Shown: piece by piece, positions 23,855 through 32,635 of the stretch
Layout: each line of letters starts with the position of its first letter
How positions within the stretch are numbered: position 1 is the first letter of the stretch
NCBI RefSeq assembly: GCF_037040815.1
Contig: NZ_CP146232.1
Coordinates: 2,102,501 to 2,166,500, forward strand
DNA length: 64,000 nucleotides
Source of the DNA: Pararoseomonas sp. SCSIO 73927
GTDB lineage: Bacteria > Pseudomonadota > Alphaproteobacteria > Acetobacterales > Acetobacteraceae
Reading direction: 5' to 3'
Program-made: the position numbers and the translations under genes
Notes under the pieces: generated by a model
Told to the model about the DNA's origin: nothing
What the model saw: the letters and a program-made list of their open reading frames with translations, nothing else
Database searches by the model: none

Positions 23855-24841
23855 ATGACCCACACGACCACCCGCCGCGGCCTTCTGGCCGGGGCCGCCG
23901 CCCTCGCGGCCCTGCCCGCAACCCTGCCCGCGGGCGCGCGGGCCCAGGGCGCGCCGCGCTACGGCAACCTCAGCATGTTCATCCCCGCCGCGCCCGGCGG
24001 CGGCTGGGACGGTCTGGGCCGCGCCATCGAGCAGGTGGCGCGCGCCGCTGGCCTCGTCGGCTCCATACAGTTCGAGAACGTGGGCGGCGCCGGTGGCGCC
24101 GTGGGCCTGCCGCGCTTCGTCGGCCAGCGCCGCGGGCGGCCGGACGCGCTGATGGTGGCCGGGGCCGTCATGGTCGGCTCCACCATCACCAACAAGAGCC
24201 CGGTGGGCGTGCGGGACGTGACCCCGATCGCCAAGCTGACGGACGAGGCGAGCGTGATCGTGGTGCCCGCCAGCTCGGACATCCGCGACATCAAGGGCCT
24301 GATGGACGCGCTGAAGGCCGGCCCGCGGGCCGTCTCCGTAGGCGGCGGCTCGGCGGGCGGCATCGACCACATCCTGCTGGGGCTGCTGATCAAGTCCGTA
24401 GGCGGCAACGCGCGCGACGCCTCCTATGTCGGCTTCGCCGGCGGCGGCCCGGCCCAGGCGGCCATCCTCGGCGGGCAGGTGAGGGCGGGCATCTCCGGCC
24501 TCTCCGAGTTCTCCGAGCAGATCAAGGCCGGGCGGATGCGCGCGCTGGCCACCAGCAGCGAGGCGCGCATCGACCCGAATATCCCGACCCTGAAGGAGAG
24601 CGGGATCGACCTGGTGATGGGCAACTGGCGTGGCCTCTTCGCCCCGCCCGGCATCAGCGCGCAGGTGCGGGAAACGCACCAGCGCTTCGCGGCCGACCTG
24701 AACGCCCTGCCGGCCTGGAAGGAGTTGCTGAAGACCCGCGACTGGGCCGATGCCTATGTGGATGGCCCGGCCTTCGAGGAGTTCCTGAAGAGGGACGTGG
24801 AGGCCACCACGGCGGTGCTGAAGGATATCGGCCTGGCCTGA
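23855..24841 (+). CDS. TctC-like tripartite tricarboxylate transporter receptor
   Basis: The 328-residue periplasmic receptor starts with a twin-arginine-type signal (TTRRGLLAGAAALAALPATL, cleavage near ARAQG). It carries the TctC/Bug pattern MFIPAAPGGGWDGLGRAIEQV, IQFENVGGAGGAVGLPRFV, SVGGGSAGGIDHILLGLLIKSVG, YVGFAGGGPAQAAILGGQV and IPTLKESGIDLVMGNWRGLFAPPG. The GGGWD/GGAGG style is the TctC subgroup (citrate-type receptors) rather than the generic Bug receptors. The ATG at 23855 has GGAGGA 7 bp upstream. It is likely the binding protein for the TctBA pair 1.2 kb downstream, from which it is separated by an opposite-strand RTX gene. A degenerate hairpin follows the stop. Confidence 0.92.
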   Translation: MTHTTTRRGLLAGAAALAALPATLPAGARAQGAPRYGNLSMFIPAAPGGGWDGLGRAIEQVARAAGLVGSIQFENVGGAGGAVGLPRFVGQRRGRPDALMVAGAVMVGSTITNKSPVGVRDVTPIAKLTDEASVIVVPASSDIRDIKGLMDALKAGPRAVSVGGGSAGGIDHILLGLLIKSVGGNARDASYVGFAGGGPAQAAILGGQVRAGISGLSEFSEQIKAGRMRALATSSEARIDPNIPTLKESGIDLVMGNWRGLFAPPGISAQVRETHQRFAADLNALPAWKELLKTRDWADAYVDGPAFEEFLKRDVEATTAVLKDIGLA

Positions 24842-24842
24842 C

Positions 24843-24900
24843 GGTCCGCCCCGGGAAGGGGAGGGAGCTCGTCCTCTCCCCGGACCCGTCCTCCTCCGGA
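24843..24900 (+). terminator. Solo, degenerate hairpin resembling hairpin 1 of the repeat family
   Basis: Right after the tctC-like stop, GGTCCG (24843-24848) and CGGACC (24881-24886) bracket an imperfect stem of GGGGAGG and CCTCTCCCC, followed by a TCCTCCTCCGGA pyrimidine tract. The outer arms, purine/pyrimidine stem and tract mirror hairpin 1 of the subfamily A repeats, but hairpins 2-4 and the linkers are absent. It may act as a terminator. Confidence 0.5.
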
Positions 24901-24955
24901 CCCGGGAACGATCCGGCCAAGGGGGGAGGCTCGGGGCAGGGTCACCCGTACCTCG

Positions 24956-25822
24956 TCATCCCAGGATATGGATGTCGCCGGCCGAGAGGGCGGCGCCGGG
25001 CAGGGTGGCGATCAGGACCGCCGCGCTGCCGCCGGCACCATCCGCGTCCCACCACAGCCGGGCCGCATCGGTCTCGAAGATGAACTGGCCGGTGCCGGAG
25101 GAGGAATCGGCGCGCGCGGCGGTGTTGGCGGTGAAGTGGCCGGTGGCGTCGCCCCCTGCGACGAGGCCGCCGCCGAAGCCCGCCGCCGAGACCTCCAGGA
25201 TGTCGGTGCCGGGCGCGAAATCGGTGGTCGTGTCGCCGCCCTCCGCGGGGGCGGCGTAGCGGAAGCGGTCGGCGCCCGCGCCGCCGGTCATGCAGTCCGC
25301 GTCCTCGCCGCCGGAGAGGGTGTCGTCTCCGGCGCCGCCGTAGAGGAGATCCGCGCCCGCCCCGCCCCAGAGACGGTCGTTTCCGGCACCGCCGAGGAGC
25401 CTGTCCTCCCCGCCGGCGGCGTGAAGGATGTCGTTCCCGGCACCGCCCGCGAGGGTGTCCGCGCCCGCGCCGGTGGCGGCGAGGAGGGCGGTGCCGGCGC
25501 CCAGTGCCGTCCCGTCGATGCTGGCGGAGAGGGCGGCATCGGCGAGGACGGCGATCGTGCCCCCGGTAAAGGCGGCCGCCGCGCGGGGGCCGAGGACGAG
25601 GCTCTGCGCGCCCGTGCCGCCGAGCATCAGGCCTTCCATGTTCCGCAGCCCGGCGAAGTGGGCGTCCGTCAGCGCGGCGTCGGAGAGGAGGATCACGGCG
25701 TCCAGGCCGCGGCCGCCATCCAGGGCGCCGGCCGCGGCCAGGCCGGCCGCATCGTGCAGCAGGAAGAGGTCGGTACCGCGCGTGCCGGTGATCGCGGAGG
25801 TCGGGTTCAGGTAGACTGCCAC
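24956..25822 (-). CDS. RTX-type calcium-binding protein
   Basis: The 288-residue product contains about six glycine/aspartate-rich nonapeptides near residues 125-185 ([20 protein letters not shown] and following [24 protein letters not shown] units). These form a calcium-bound beta roll and are a mark of type I secreted proteins. The RTX block is followed by [22 protein letters not shown], a common post-RTX segment, and an ending with hydrophobic residues (DIHILG) like type I secretion signals. No signal peptide is present, as expected. The GTG at 25822 is chosen because GAGGAG lies 6 bp upstream and the upstream frame is non-conserved. No type I exporter is nearby. The N-terminal half has no recognised catalytic domain. 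Confidence 0.8.
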   Translation of the reverse strand: MAVYLNPTSAITGTRGTDLFLLHDAAGLAAAGALDGGRGLDAVILLSDAALTDAHFAGLRNMEGLMLGGTGAQSLVLGPRAAAAFTGGTIAVLADAALSASIDGTALGAGTALLAATGAGADTLAGGAGNDILHAAGGEDRLLGGAGNDRLWGGAGADLLYGGAGDDTLSGGEDADCMTGGAGADRFRYAAPAEGGDTTTDFAPGTDILEVSAAGFGGGLVAGGDATGHFTANTAARADSSSGTGQFIFETDAARLWWDADGAGGSAAVLIATLPGAALSAGDIHILG

Positions 25823-26029
25823 GCGCGGCTCCTCGGTCTTCCCGGGCGCCGGGTGCGGGTCCTTCGAGCGGCACGGTGGCAGGGGCGGGTGAAGGAAAGG
25901 TAAGGACCGCGCGGGCCGGAGAGGGGCGGGCGCCGCTTCCGCTTCCGGCGGGGCCATGCCATGCAGGCGGCGAAACGCCGGGCGTCGTACCCCGTGGGAC
26001 GGCGCGGCGGAAGAGGGAGTGGGAAGGCC

Positions 26030-26545
26030 ATGATCGAACCCCCGGCCGCGGAGCCCTTGCGCGCGCGCCCCGGCACGCCGGGGGCCGATCTCGGCGTCGG
26101 GCTCTTCGTCGTCGCGATCGGCCTGCTGACGCTCTACGCGGCCTGGGCCATTCCGGACTCTCCGATCTACGCGCAGGTGGGCGCGACGGCCGTGCCCATC
26201 CTCGTCGGCGCCGCGCTGGTTCTGCTGGGGATCGCGCTCTGCGTCTCCGCCTCGCGCGGCGGGTGGAGCGGGGGGCTGGAGGAGGAGATGGCCGCCCCGC
26301 CGACGAACTGGCGGGCGCTCGGGCTGCTCGGGGCGGGGCTGGCGGTCCAGCTCGCGCTCATCGACTGGCTGGGCTTCGTGATCGCGGCCACCATCCAGTA
26401 CGTGCTGGTCTGCGCCGCCTTCGGTTCGCGAAAGCCGCTGCGGGACCTGGCGATCGGCATCGTCGTCACCCTCGGCGCCTTCCTCGGCTTCTCGCGGCTG
26501 CTGGGCGTGAACATCGGCGCGGGCGTGCTGGAGGGAATTCTCTGA
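26030..26545 (+). CDS. tctB: Tripartite tricarboxylate transporter small membrane subunit TctB
   Basis: The 171-residue protein has four hydrophobic helices ([89 protein letters not shown]), the usual TctB layout. The family forms the small membrane subunit of a secondary carboxylate transporter working with a periplasmic receptor. The ATG at 26030 has GGGAAGG upstream; an ATG at 25961 would add a non-conserved leader. Its stop overlaps the tctA start by one base (TGATG), showing tight coupling. The divergent neighbour is the RTX gene, and the probable receptor gene lies at 23855-24841. Confidence 0.88.
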   Translation: MIEPPAAEPLRARPGTPGADLGVGLFVVAIGLLTLYAAWAIPDSPIYAQVGATAVPILVGAALVLLGIALCVSASRGGWSGGLEEEMAAPPTNWRALGLLGAGLAVQLALIDWLGFVIAATIQYVLVCAAFGSRKPLRDLAIGIVVTLGAFLGFSRLLGVNIGAGVLEGIL

Positions 26546-28044
26546 TGGAAACCTTCGCCAACCTCGCCGCCGGCTTCGGCAATGCGCTGACGCCGATCAA
26601 CCTGGCCTGGGCGCTGCTGGGCTGCTTTCTCGGCACCGCCATCGGCGTGCTGCCGGGGATCGGGCCGGCGCTGACCATCGCGCTGCTGCTGCCCGTGACC
26701 TTCAAGGTGGAGGCGACGGGCGCCTTCATCCTGTTCTGCGGCGTCTTCTACGGCGCGATGTACGGGGGATCGACCACCTCCATCCTGCTGAACACGCCGG
26801 GAGAGAGCGGGTCGATCATCACCGCGCTCGAAGGGGCGAAGATGGCGCGGAACGGGCGCGCCGGGCCCGCCCTCGTCACCGCCGCCGTGGGGTCCTTCGT
26901 GGCGGGCACCGTCGGCACGCTCGGCATCTCCTTCGTCGGGCCGCTGGTGGTGGAGGTAGCCCTGAAGCTCGGGCCGGCCGAGTACTTCTCCCTGATGATG
27001 CTCTGCTTCGTCACCGTCTCCGCCGTGCTCGGCGGTTCGGCGCTGCGCGGCCTGACCTCGCTCGGCTTCGGGCTGATGCTCGGGCTGGTGGGGATCGACC
27101 TGCAGACCGGGCAGCCGCGCCTGACCTTCGGCGTGCCGGAGCTGCTGGACGGGGTGAACGTCGTGCTCGTCGCCGTCGCGCTCTTCGCGGTGGGCGAGAC
27201 GATGTACCTGGCCTGGCGCCACGTGGAGGGCGGGCAGGTGGTGCGGCCCATCGGCAAGCTCTGGATGAGCGCGTCCGACTGGCGCCGCAGCATCGGGCCC
27301 TGGATCCGCGGCTCCTTCCTCGGCTTCCCCTTCGGCGTGCTGCCGGCGGGCGGCACGGAGATGCCGACGATGCTGAGCTACTACGCCGAGCGCAAGCTGG
27401 TCCGCCCGGAGCACCGCGAGGAGTTCGGCACCACCGGCGCCATCGAGGGCGTGGCCGGGCCGGAGGCGGCGAACAACGCGGCGGCCGCCGGCATCCTGGT
27501 GCCGATGCTGACCCTGGGCCTGCCCACATCGGCCACGGCCGCGATCATGCTCTCCGCCTTCCAGTCCTACGGCATCCAGCCCGGGCCGATGCTGTTCACG
27601 CAGCAGGCCGCGCTGGTCTGGACGCTGATCGCCAGCCTCTACATCGCCAACGTCATGCTGGTGGTGCTGAACCTGCCGCTCGTCGGCCTCTGGGCGCGCA
27701 TCCTGAAGATCCCGACGCCGCAGCTCTACGCGGGCATCCTCGTCTTCGCGACGATCGGCACCTACGGGATCAGCAACTCGGTCATTGACCTCGTCCTGCT
27801 CTACGGGATCGGGATCATCGCCATGTTCATGCGGCGCTTCGACTTCCCCACCGCGCCGGTGGTGATCGGGATGATCCTCGGGCCGATGGCGGAGCAGAAC
27901 CTGCGGCAGGCGCTGACGATCAGCCAGGGGGACTGGTCCACCTTCCTCACCCGGCCGATCTCCCTCTTCATCCTCGTCCTCGCCGCGCTCGCGCTGCTCG
28001 GGCCGCGGCTCTGGGGCGTTTGGCGGGCACGTCGGGCGGGCTGA
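26545..28044 (+). CDS. tctA: Tripartite tricarboxylate transporter large membrane subunit TctA
   Basis: TctA is the main permease subunit, importing tri- or dicarboxylates with cation gradients. The 499-residue product has about 11-12 membrane helices and family motifs: [96 protein letters not shown]. The PGIGP and GLPTS-type loops are the conserved ligand/ion regions. It follows tctB with a one-base overlap. The motifs here are complete, so it is likely functional with the receptor at 23855. A subfamily A repeat starts about 12 bp after the stop. Confidence 0.94.
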   Translation: METFANLAAGFGNALTPINLAWALLGCFLGTAIGVLPGIGPALTIALLLPVTFKVEATGAFILFCGVFYGAMYGGSTTSILLNTPGESGSIITALEGAKMARNGRAGPALVTAAVGSFVAGTVGTLGISFVGPLVVEVALKLGPAEYFSLMMLCFVTVSAVLGGSALRGLTSLGFGLMLGLVGIDLQTGQPRLTFGVPELLDGVNVVLVAVALFAVGETMYLAWRHVEGGQVVRPIGKLWMSASDWRRSIGPWIRGSFLGFPFGVLPAGGTEMPTMLSYYAERKLVRPEHREEFGTTGAIEGVAGPEAANNAAAAGILVPMLTLGLPTSATAAIMLSAFQSYGIQPGPMLFTQQAALVWTLIASLYIANVMLVVLNLPLVGLWARILKIPTPQLYAGILVFATIGTYGISNSVIDLVLLYGIGIIAMFMRRFDFPTAPVVIGMILGPMAEQNLRQALTISQGDWSTFLTRPISLFILVLAALALLGPRLWGVWRARRAG

Positions 28045-28056
28045 TCCTGCCGCGTC

Positions 28057-28310
28057 CGGTCCGTGGCCAGGGAGAGGAAGAAGGAATTCTTCCTCTCCCC
28101 GGACCCCTCACCATCATCTTCTTCTTCTAGTAGCTGGTCTCTCTCGGTTGACGGTGCGCCTCGGGTCGATGACCCGAGGCGACTGCAAGGGCAGGAAGGG
28201 GCCCGTCACGCGGAGACCCCGTCGCAGGACGGCGTGGCGGCAGCCAGACGGGGGTCCAGGGGCCTCAGGCCCTTGGCGGGGGTTCCAGGGGGCAGCGCCC
28301 CCTGGTTCCG
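28057..28310 (+). repeat. Multi-hairpin intergenic repeat, subfamily A, copy 2
   Basis: This copy occupies most of the 393-bp gap between tctA and the kinase gene, which are in the same direction. Hairpin 1 is at 28070-28099 (loop GGAA), followed by CATCATCTTCTTCTTCT. Hairpin 2 is at 28158-28180 (GCCTCGGGTC, loop GAT, GACCCGAGGC). Hairpin 3 is at 28256-28276 (CCAGGGGCC, loop TCA, GGCCCTTGG, one G-T pair). Hairpin 4 is at 28285-28305 (CCAGGGGGC, loop AGC, GCCCCCTGG). The remaining 125 bp to 28437 hold no gene and presumably contain the kinase promoter. Confidence 0.9.
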
Positions 28311-28437
28311 GACAGATCCGATGGAGCCCGCTGGTGGCGGAGGCGCGGGGGGTGACCTATATCGGCCCGGTCCTCATCCTGGTTGCTGCCTTGCCCTCAC
28401 TCCCTCCCGAGAGCGCCGGTCGGCCCGGCGGTGACGC

Positions 28438-30888
28438 TTGATCCCGGTTGATTTCGAGGCCCTGTTCGGCGCCTCGCCCAACCCTTACGTCCTGCTTGAT
28501 CCGGGTCTCGTCATCGTCGCCATGAACGAGGCCTATCTCGGCGTGACCATGCGGACCCGGGAGTCGCTTCTCGGGCAGAACATGTTCGAGGCCTTCCCGA
28601 GCGATCCCGGCTCGGAGGGCCATCGCCTGCTGCGGGCCTCGCTGGACCGGGCGACGCGGCTGGGAGAGCGGGACCACCTGCCGCTGATCCGGTACGACAT
28701 CTCCCGGCCCGATGGCGGGGGGATGGACCAGCGGTTCTGGAGCGCTACCCACTCGCCGCTGCGCGGGCCGGATGGGGCGGTTGCCTTCGTCCTGCAGCAC
28801 ACGGTGGACGTGACCGAGCTGCACCGGCTGCGGGAGATGGCGCGCCGGATCGGGGTGGCGGGCCCGGCGGCCGGGATCGAGAGCGACGTGATCCGCCGGG
28901 CCGAGGCGGTGCAGCAGGCGAACTCCGCGCTGGAGGAGGAGCGGCGCTGGCTGGAGAGCCTGTTCGAACAGGCGCCGGGCTTCATGGCCGTGCTGGAGGG
29001 GCCGGAGCACCGCTTCGCCATGACCAACGCCGCCTATCAGGGGCTGGTCGGCGGGCGCGAGGTGCTGGGGCTGCCCGTGGCCGAGGCGCTGCCGGAGGTG
29101 GTGGGGCAGGGCTTCGTGGAGCTGCTGGACCGGGTGCGGGAGAGCCGGGAGCCCTTTGTTGGCCGCGGGTATCCCGTGCGGCTGGTGCAAAGCGTAGGCG
29201 GGGAGCCGGAAGAGCGGTTCATCGACTTCATCTTCCAGCCGATTCTGGAGGAGGGTGCCGTGACCGGCGTCTTCGTCCAGGGCCACGACGTGACGGAGAC
29301 GAAGCGCGCGGAGGACGCGCTGCGCGAGAGCGAGGGCCGCTTCCGGCTGGTGGCGGACAGCGCGCCGGTGAAGCTGTGGATGAGCGGGCCGGACGGGACG
29401 TTCGCCTATCTCAACCGCGCGCACCGCATCTTCTGGGGCCTGCCGGAGGAGGCGGTGGCCGGGTTCGACTGGTTCGAGATGGTGCACCCCGAGGACCGCG
29501 CCGCCTTCCGCGCCGCGCACGACCTCTCGCTTCGCGACCGGACCGGCTTCACGGCCATCACCCGCTTCCGCCGGCATGATGGCGCCTGGCGCACGCTCCG
29601 GACGGAGGCGCAGCCGCGCTTCACGCCCGATGGCGGCTTCCTCGGCCTGATCGGCGTGAACGTGGACATCACCGAGATGCAGGAGGCGGAGGACGCGCTG
29701 CGCCGGGAGAAGCGCGTGCCGGAGGTGCTGAACGCCACCGGCGCCGCCATCGCGGCCGAGCTGGACCTGGACCGCGTGGTGCAGATGGTGACGGATGCGG
29801 GGGTGGAGCTCTCCGGCGCCAAGTTCGGCGCGTTCTTCTACAACGTGCTGGACGACAAGGGCGGCAGCTACATGCTCTACGCCCTCTCCGGCGTGCCGCG
29901 CTCGGCTTTCGAGAGCTTTCCCATGCCGCGGGCCACGGCGGTGTTCCAGCCCACCTTCAAGGGCGAGGGTGTCATCCGCTCGGACGACATCATGGCCGAC
30001 CCGCGCTATGGCAGAACGGTGCCCTATGGCGGAATGCCGCCGGGGCACCTGCCCGTGCGGAGCTACCTGGCGGTGCCCGTCACCTCGCGCTCCGGCGAGG
30101 TGCTGGGCGGGCTCTTCTTCGGCCACCCGGAGACGGCGCGCTTCAAGCCGGAGCACGAGGCGCTGCTGCGCGGCATCGCCGGCCAGGCCGCCATCGCGAT
30201 CGACAACGCCCGCCTCTACCAGTCCGCCCAGCGCGACATCCGCCACCGCCGCCGCGCGGAGGAGCAGCTGCGCCAGCTGAACGAGACGCTGGAGGCCCGC
30301 GTCGTCACCGAGATCGCGGAGCGGCGGCAGGCCGAGGCCGCGCTGGCCCAGGCCCAGAAGATGGAGTCCATCGGCAAGCTCACCGGCGGCGTCGCGCACG
30401 ACTTCAACAACCTGCTCCAGGTCGTCTCCGGCAACCTCCAGCTCCTCACGCGGGACGTGGCGGGGAACGAGAAGGCGGAGCGGCGGCTCTCCAACGCCAT
30501 GGCGGGGGTCACGCGCGGGGCGAAGCTGGCGGCGCAGCTGCTGGCCTTCGGGCGGCGCCAGGCGCTGGAGCCGAAGGTGGTGAACATCGGCCGCCTGCTG
30601 GCGGGGATGGAGGACCTGCTGCGCCGCTCCATCGGAGAGGCGGTGGAGATCGAGACGGTCGTCTCCGGCGGGCTGTGGAACACGCTGATCGATCCCGCGC
30701 AGATCGAGAACGCCATGCTAAACCTGGCCATCAACGCGCGGGACGCGATGGACGGGACGGGGCGGCTGACGATCGAGGTGGGCAACGCCTTCATCGACGA
30801 CGCCTATGCCCGCGCCCACCCGGAGGTGAACCCCGGCCAGTACGTCATGCTGGCCGTGACGGACACGGGCTGCGGCATGCCGCCCTAG
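28438..30888 (+). CDS. Hybrid sensor histidine kinase, N-terminal part ended by an in-frame amber codon
   Basis: The 816 codons encode several PAS-type sensor domains (the first with NPYVLLDPGLVIVAMNEAY, later RFRLVADSAPVKLWMSGPDG with FEMVHPEDRAAF), then a GAF domain around residues 430-590. A HisKA helix follows with phosphoacceptor His654 in GGVAHDFNNLL, then most of an HATPase_c domain (MLNLAINARDAM, VTDTGCGMPP). The frame stops at TAG 30886-30888, just where kinases normally read MPPEVxxRVFEPFFTTK. The same frame resumes with VQEMVFEPFFST at the next codon. So a single GAG-to-TAG change appears to have split the gene, leaving this part without the ATP lid and G2 box and probably inactive alone. 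The start is a TTG at 28438 and has no clear ribosome site. Confidence 0.85.
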   Translation: MIPVDFEALFGASPNPYVLLDPGLVIVAMNEAYLGVTMRTRESLLGQNMFEAFPSDPGSEGHRLLRASLDRATRLGERDHLPLIRYDISRPDGGGMDQRFWSATHSPLRGPDGAVAFVLQHTVDVTELHRLREMARRIGVAGPAAGIESDVIRRAEAVQQANSALEEERRWLESLFEQAPGFMAVLEGPEHRFAMTNAAYQGLVGGREVLGLPVAEALPEVVGQGFVELLDRVRESREPFVGRGYPVRLVQSVGGEPEERFIDFIFQPILEEGAVTGVFVQGHDVTETKRAEDALRESEGRFRLVADSAPVKLWMSGPDGTFAYLNRAHRIFWGLPEEAVAGFDWFEMVHPEDRAAFRAAHDLSLRDRTGFTAITRFRRHDGAWRTLRTEAQPRFTPDGGFLGLIGVNVDITEMQEAEDALRREKRVPEVLNATGAAIAAELDLDRVVQMVTDAGVELSGAKFGAFFYNVLDDKGGSYMLYALSGVPRSAFESFPMPRATAVFQPTFKGEGVIRSDDIMADPRYGRTVPYGGMPPGHLPVRSYLAVPVTSRSGEVLGGLFFGHPETARFKPEHEALLRGIAGQAAIAIDNARLYQSAQRDIRHRRRAEEQLRQLNETLEARVVTEIAERRQAEAALAQAQKMESIGKLTGGVAHDFNNLLQVVSGNLQLLTRDVAGNEKAERRLSNAMAGVTRGAKLAAQLLAFGRRQALEPKVVNIGRLLAGMEDLLRRSIGEAVEIETVVSGGLWNTLIDPAQIENAMLNLAINARDAMDGTGRLTIEVGNAFIDDAYARAHPEVNPGQYVMLAVTDTGCGMPP

Positions 30889-31860
30889 GTGCAGGAGATG
30901 GTCTTCGAGCCCTTCTTCTCCACCAAGGCGGAGGGGAAGGGCTCCGGCCTCGGCCTCTCCATGGTCTACGGCTTCGTCAAGCAGTCCGGCGGCCACGTGA
31001 AGATCTACTCCGAGGTCGGGCAGGGCACGACGGTCAAGCTCTACCTGCCCCGCGCGCGGAAGGCGGAGGACGTGGTCGTCTCCGTCGAGGGCGGCCCCGT
31101 GACGGGCGGCACCGAGACGGTGCTGGTGGCCGAGGACGACGACGCCGTGCGCGCCACCGTGGTGGAGCTGCTGACCGAGCTCGGCTACCGCGTGCTGAAG
31201 GCGCGGGACGCCGCCAGCGCGCTGAGCGTGGTGGAGAGCGGCGTTCCCATCGATCTCCTCTTCACCGATGTGGTGATGCCCGGGCCGATGAAGAGCACGG
31301 AGCTCGCCCGGCGCGCGCGGGAACGCCTGCCCGGCCTCGCGGTGCTCTTCACCTCCGGCTACACGGAGAACTCCATTGTCCATGGCGGCCGGTTGGACGA
31401 GGGAGTGGAACTTCTCTCCAAGCCCTACACGCGGGAAGCGATGGCGCGGAAGCTGCGCCAGGTGCTGGCGGGCGCCGTGCGGGGAGCCGCATCCGGGCCC
31501 GCCGCCCCGGCGCGCGTGCTGCTGGTGGAGGACGACCCGCTGATCCGCGCCAGCACGGCGGAGATGCTGCGCACCGCCGGGCACGAGGTGGCGGAGGCCG
31601 GGAGCGCGGAGGAGGCCCTGGCCCGGCTGCGCGAGGCGGAGGTGGGGGTGATCGTCACCGACCTTGGCCTGCCCGGCACGTTAGGTGACGCCTTTGCCCG
31701 ACAGGCGCGCGCCCTGCGGCCAGGAGTCGGGATCGTCTTTGCCACGGGGCAGGACGGGGCGCCGGAGAACGCGCCGGACGACGCGCTGCTGCTGCGGAAG
31801 CCCTACGATGCGGCGGGGCTTCTGGAGGCGGTGCGGCGGGCTGGGATGGGCGCCGGCTGA
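30889..31860 (+). CDS. Hybrid sensor histidine kinase, C-terminal part: kinase end plus two receiver domains
   Basis: This 323-codon frame continues the upstream kinase gene in the same phase, directly after its TAG codon. It begins with the remainder of the HATPase_c domain (VFEPFFSTKAEGKGSGLGLSMVYGFVKQSGG, including F and G2 boxes, to GTTVKLYLPRA). Two receiver domains follow. The first has VLVAEDDDAVR and phosphoacceptor FTDVVMPG, with FTSGYTENS and SKPY. The second has VLLVEDDPLIR, VTDLGLPG and LRKPY. A GTG is the first codon after the stop but no ribosome site precedes it, so independent translation would need coupling or re-initiation. In an intact relative the two parts would be one protein of about 1,140 residues. 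Confidence 0.8.
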   Translation: MQEMVFEPFFSTKAEGKGSGLGLSMVYGFVKQSGGHVKIYSEVGQGTTVKLYLPRARKAEDVVVSVEGGPVTGGTETVLVAEDDDAVRATVVELLTELGYRVLKARDAASALSVVESGVPIDLLFTDVVMPGPMKSTELARRARERLPGLAVLFTSGYTENSIVHGGRLDEGVELLSKPYTREAMARKLRQVLAGAVRGAASGPAAPARVLLVEDDPLIRASTAEMLRTAGHEVAEAGSAEEALARLREAEVGVIVTDLGLPGTLGDAFARQARALRPGVGIVFATGQDGAPENAPDDALLLRKPYDAAGLLEAVRRAGMGAG

Positions 31861-31865
31861 CGGGA

Positions 31866-32108
31866 TGTCCCGGGGAGAGGAAGAAGTAATTCTGCCTCTC
31901 CCCGGACCCCTCACCATCATCTTTTTCTAGGCTTCGGAATTACCCGGCTGATAGTGCGCCTCGGGTCCACGACCCGAGGCGACTGTAAGGGCAGGACTAG
32001 TCCCGCTGAGCAGAAACCTCGTGTCAGGAAGGCTCGGCGGCAGCCCGATGGGGATCCAAGGGCCTCAGGCCCTTGGCGGGGGGCCAGGGGGCGGAGCCCC
32101 CTGGTTCC
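31866..32108 (+). repeat. Multi-hairpin intergenic repeat, subfamily A, copy 3
   Basis: The element lies exactly between the convergent stops of the kinase gene (31860) and ndk (32112). Hairpin 1 is at 31871-31904, with loop GTAA and one A-G mismatch in the stem, followed by CATCATCTTTTTCTAG. Hairpin 2 is at 31958-31980 (loop CAC). Hairpin 3 is at 32056-32076 (CCAAGGGCC, TCA, GGCCCTTGG). Hairpin 4 is at 32084-32104 (CCAGGGGGC, loop GGA, GCCCCCTGG). The conserved linkers are present. Confidence 0.9.
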
Positions 32109-32111
32109 GTC

Positions 32112-32534
32112 TCAGCCGACGATCTCGGAGCCGGCGAAGAAGAAGGCGATCTCGGTCGCTGCGTTCTCGGCGCTGTCGGAGCCGTGGACGGAGTTCGCCT
32201 CGATGCTCTCGGCGAAGAGCTTGCGGATCGTGCCCTCGGCCGCGTTGGCGGGGTTGGTGGCGCCCATGATCTCGCGGTGGGCGAGCACGGCGTTCTCACC
32301 CTCGAGCACCTGCACGACCACGGGGCCGGAGGTCATGAAGGAGACGAGGTCCTTGAAGAAGGGGCGCTCCTTGTGGACGCCGTAGAAGGTCTCGGCCATG
32401 TGCTGGCTCATCAGGATGCGCTTCTGGGCGACGATGCGGAGGCCCTTCTCCTCGAACACGGCGTTGATCTTGCCGGTGAGGTTCCGGCGGGTCGCGTCGG
32501 GCTTGAGGATGGAGAAGGTGCGCTCGGTGGCCAT
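32112..32534 (-). CDS. ndk: Nucleoside diphosphate kinase
   Basis: Ndk transfers the gamma phosphate between nucleoside triphosphates and diphosphates through a phosphohistidine. The 140-residue product has the normal length and motifs: [20 protein letters not shown], the [20 protein letters not shown] segment, [17 protein letters not shown], and the active-site [13 protein letters not shown] with the catalytic His. The start is the ATG at 32534. The frame remains open far upstream without conserved content, a GC artefact. It ends 4 bp from the last hairpin of the repeat, which may serve as its terminator. It is cytoplasmic, housekeeping and next to nhaA on the same strand. Confidence 0.95.
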   Translation of the reverse strand: MATERTFSILKPDATRRNLTGKINAVFEEKGLRIVAQKRILMSQHMAETFYGVHKERPFFKDLVSFMTSGPVVVQVLEGENAVLAHREIMGATNPANAAEGTIRKLFAESIEANSVHGSDSAENAATEIAFFFAGSEIVG

Positions 32535-32635
32535 GGCGGCGGATTCCTTGTTTCGAGTCGGGGGCCGGGTAGCCGTGCCGGGGCCGTTCGGCAAGGGGGA
32601 CGGCGGCGGGGGCGCCAAAACGTAACCGGGCGGCC

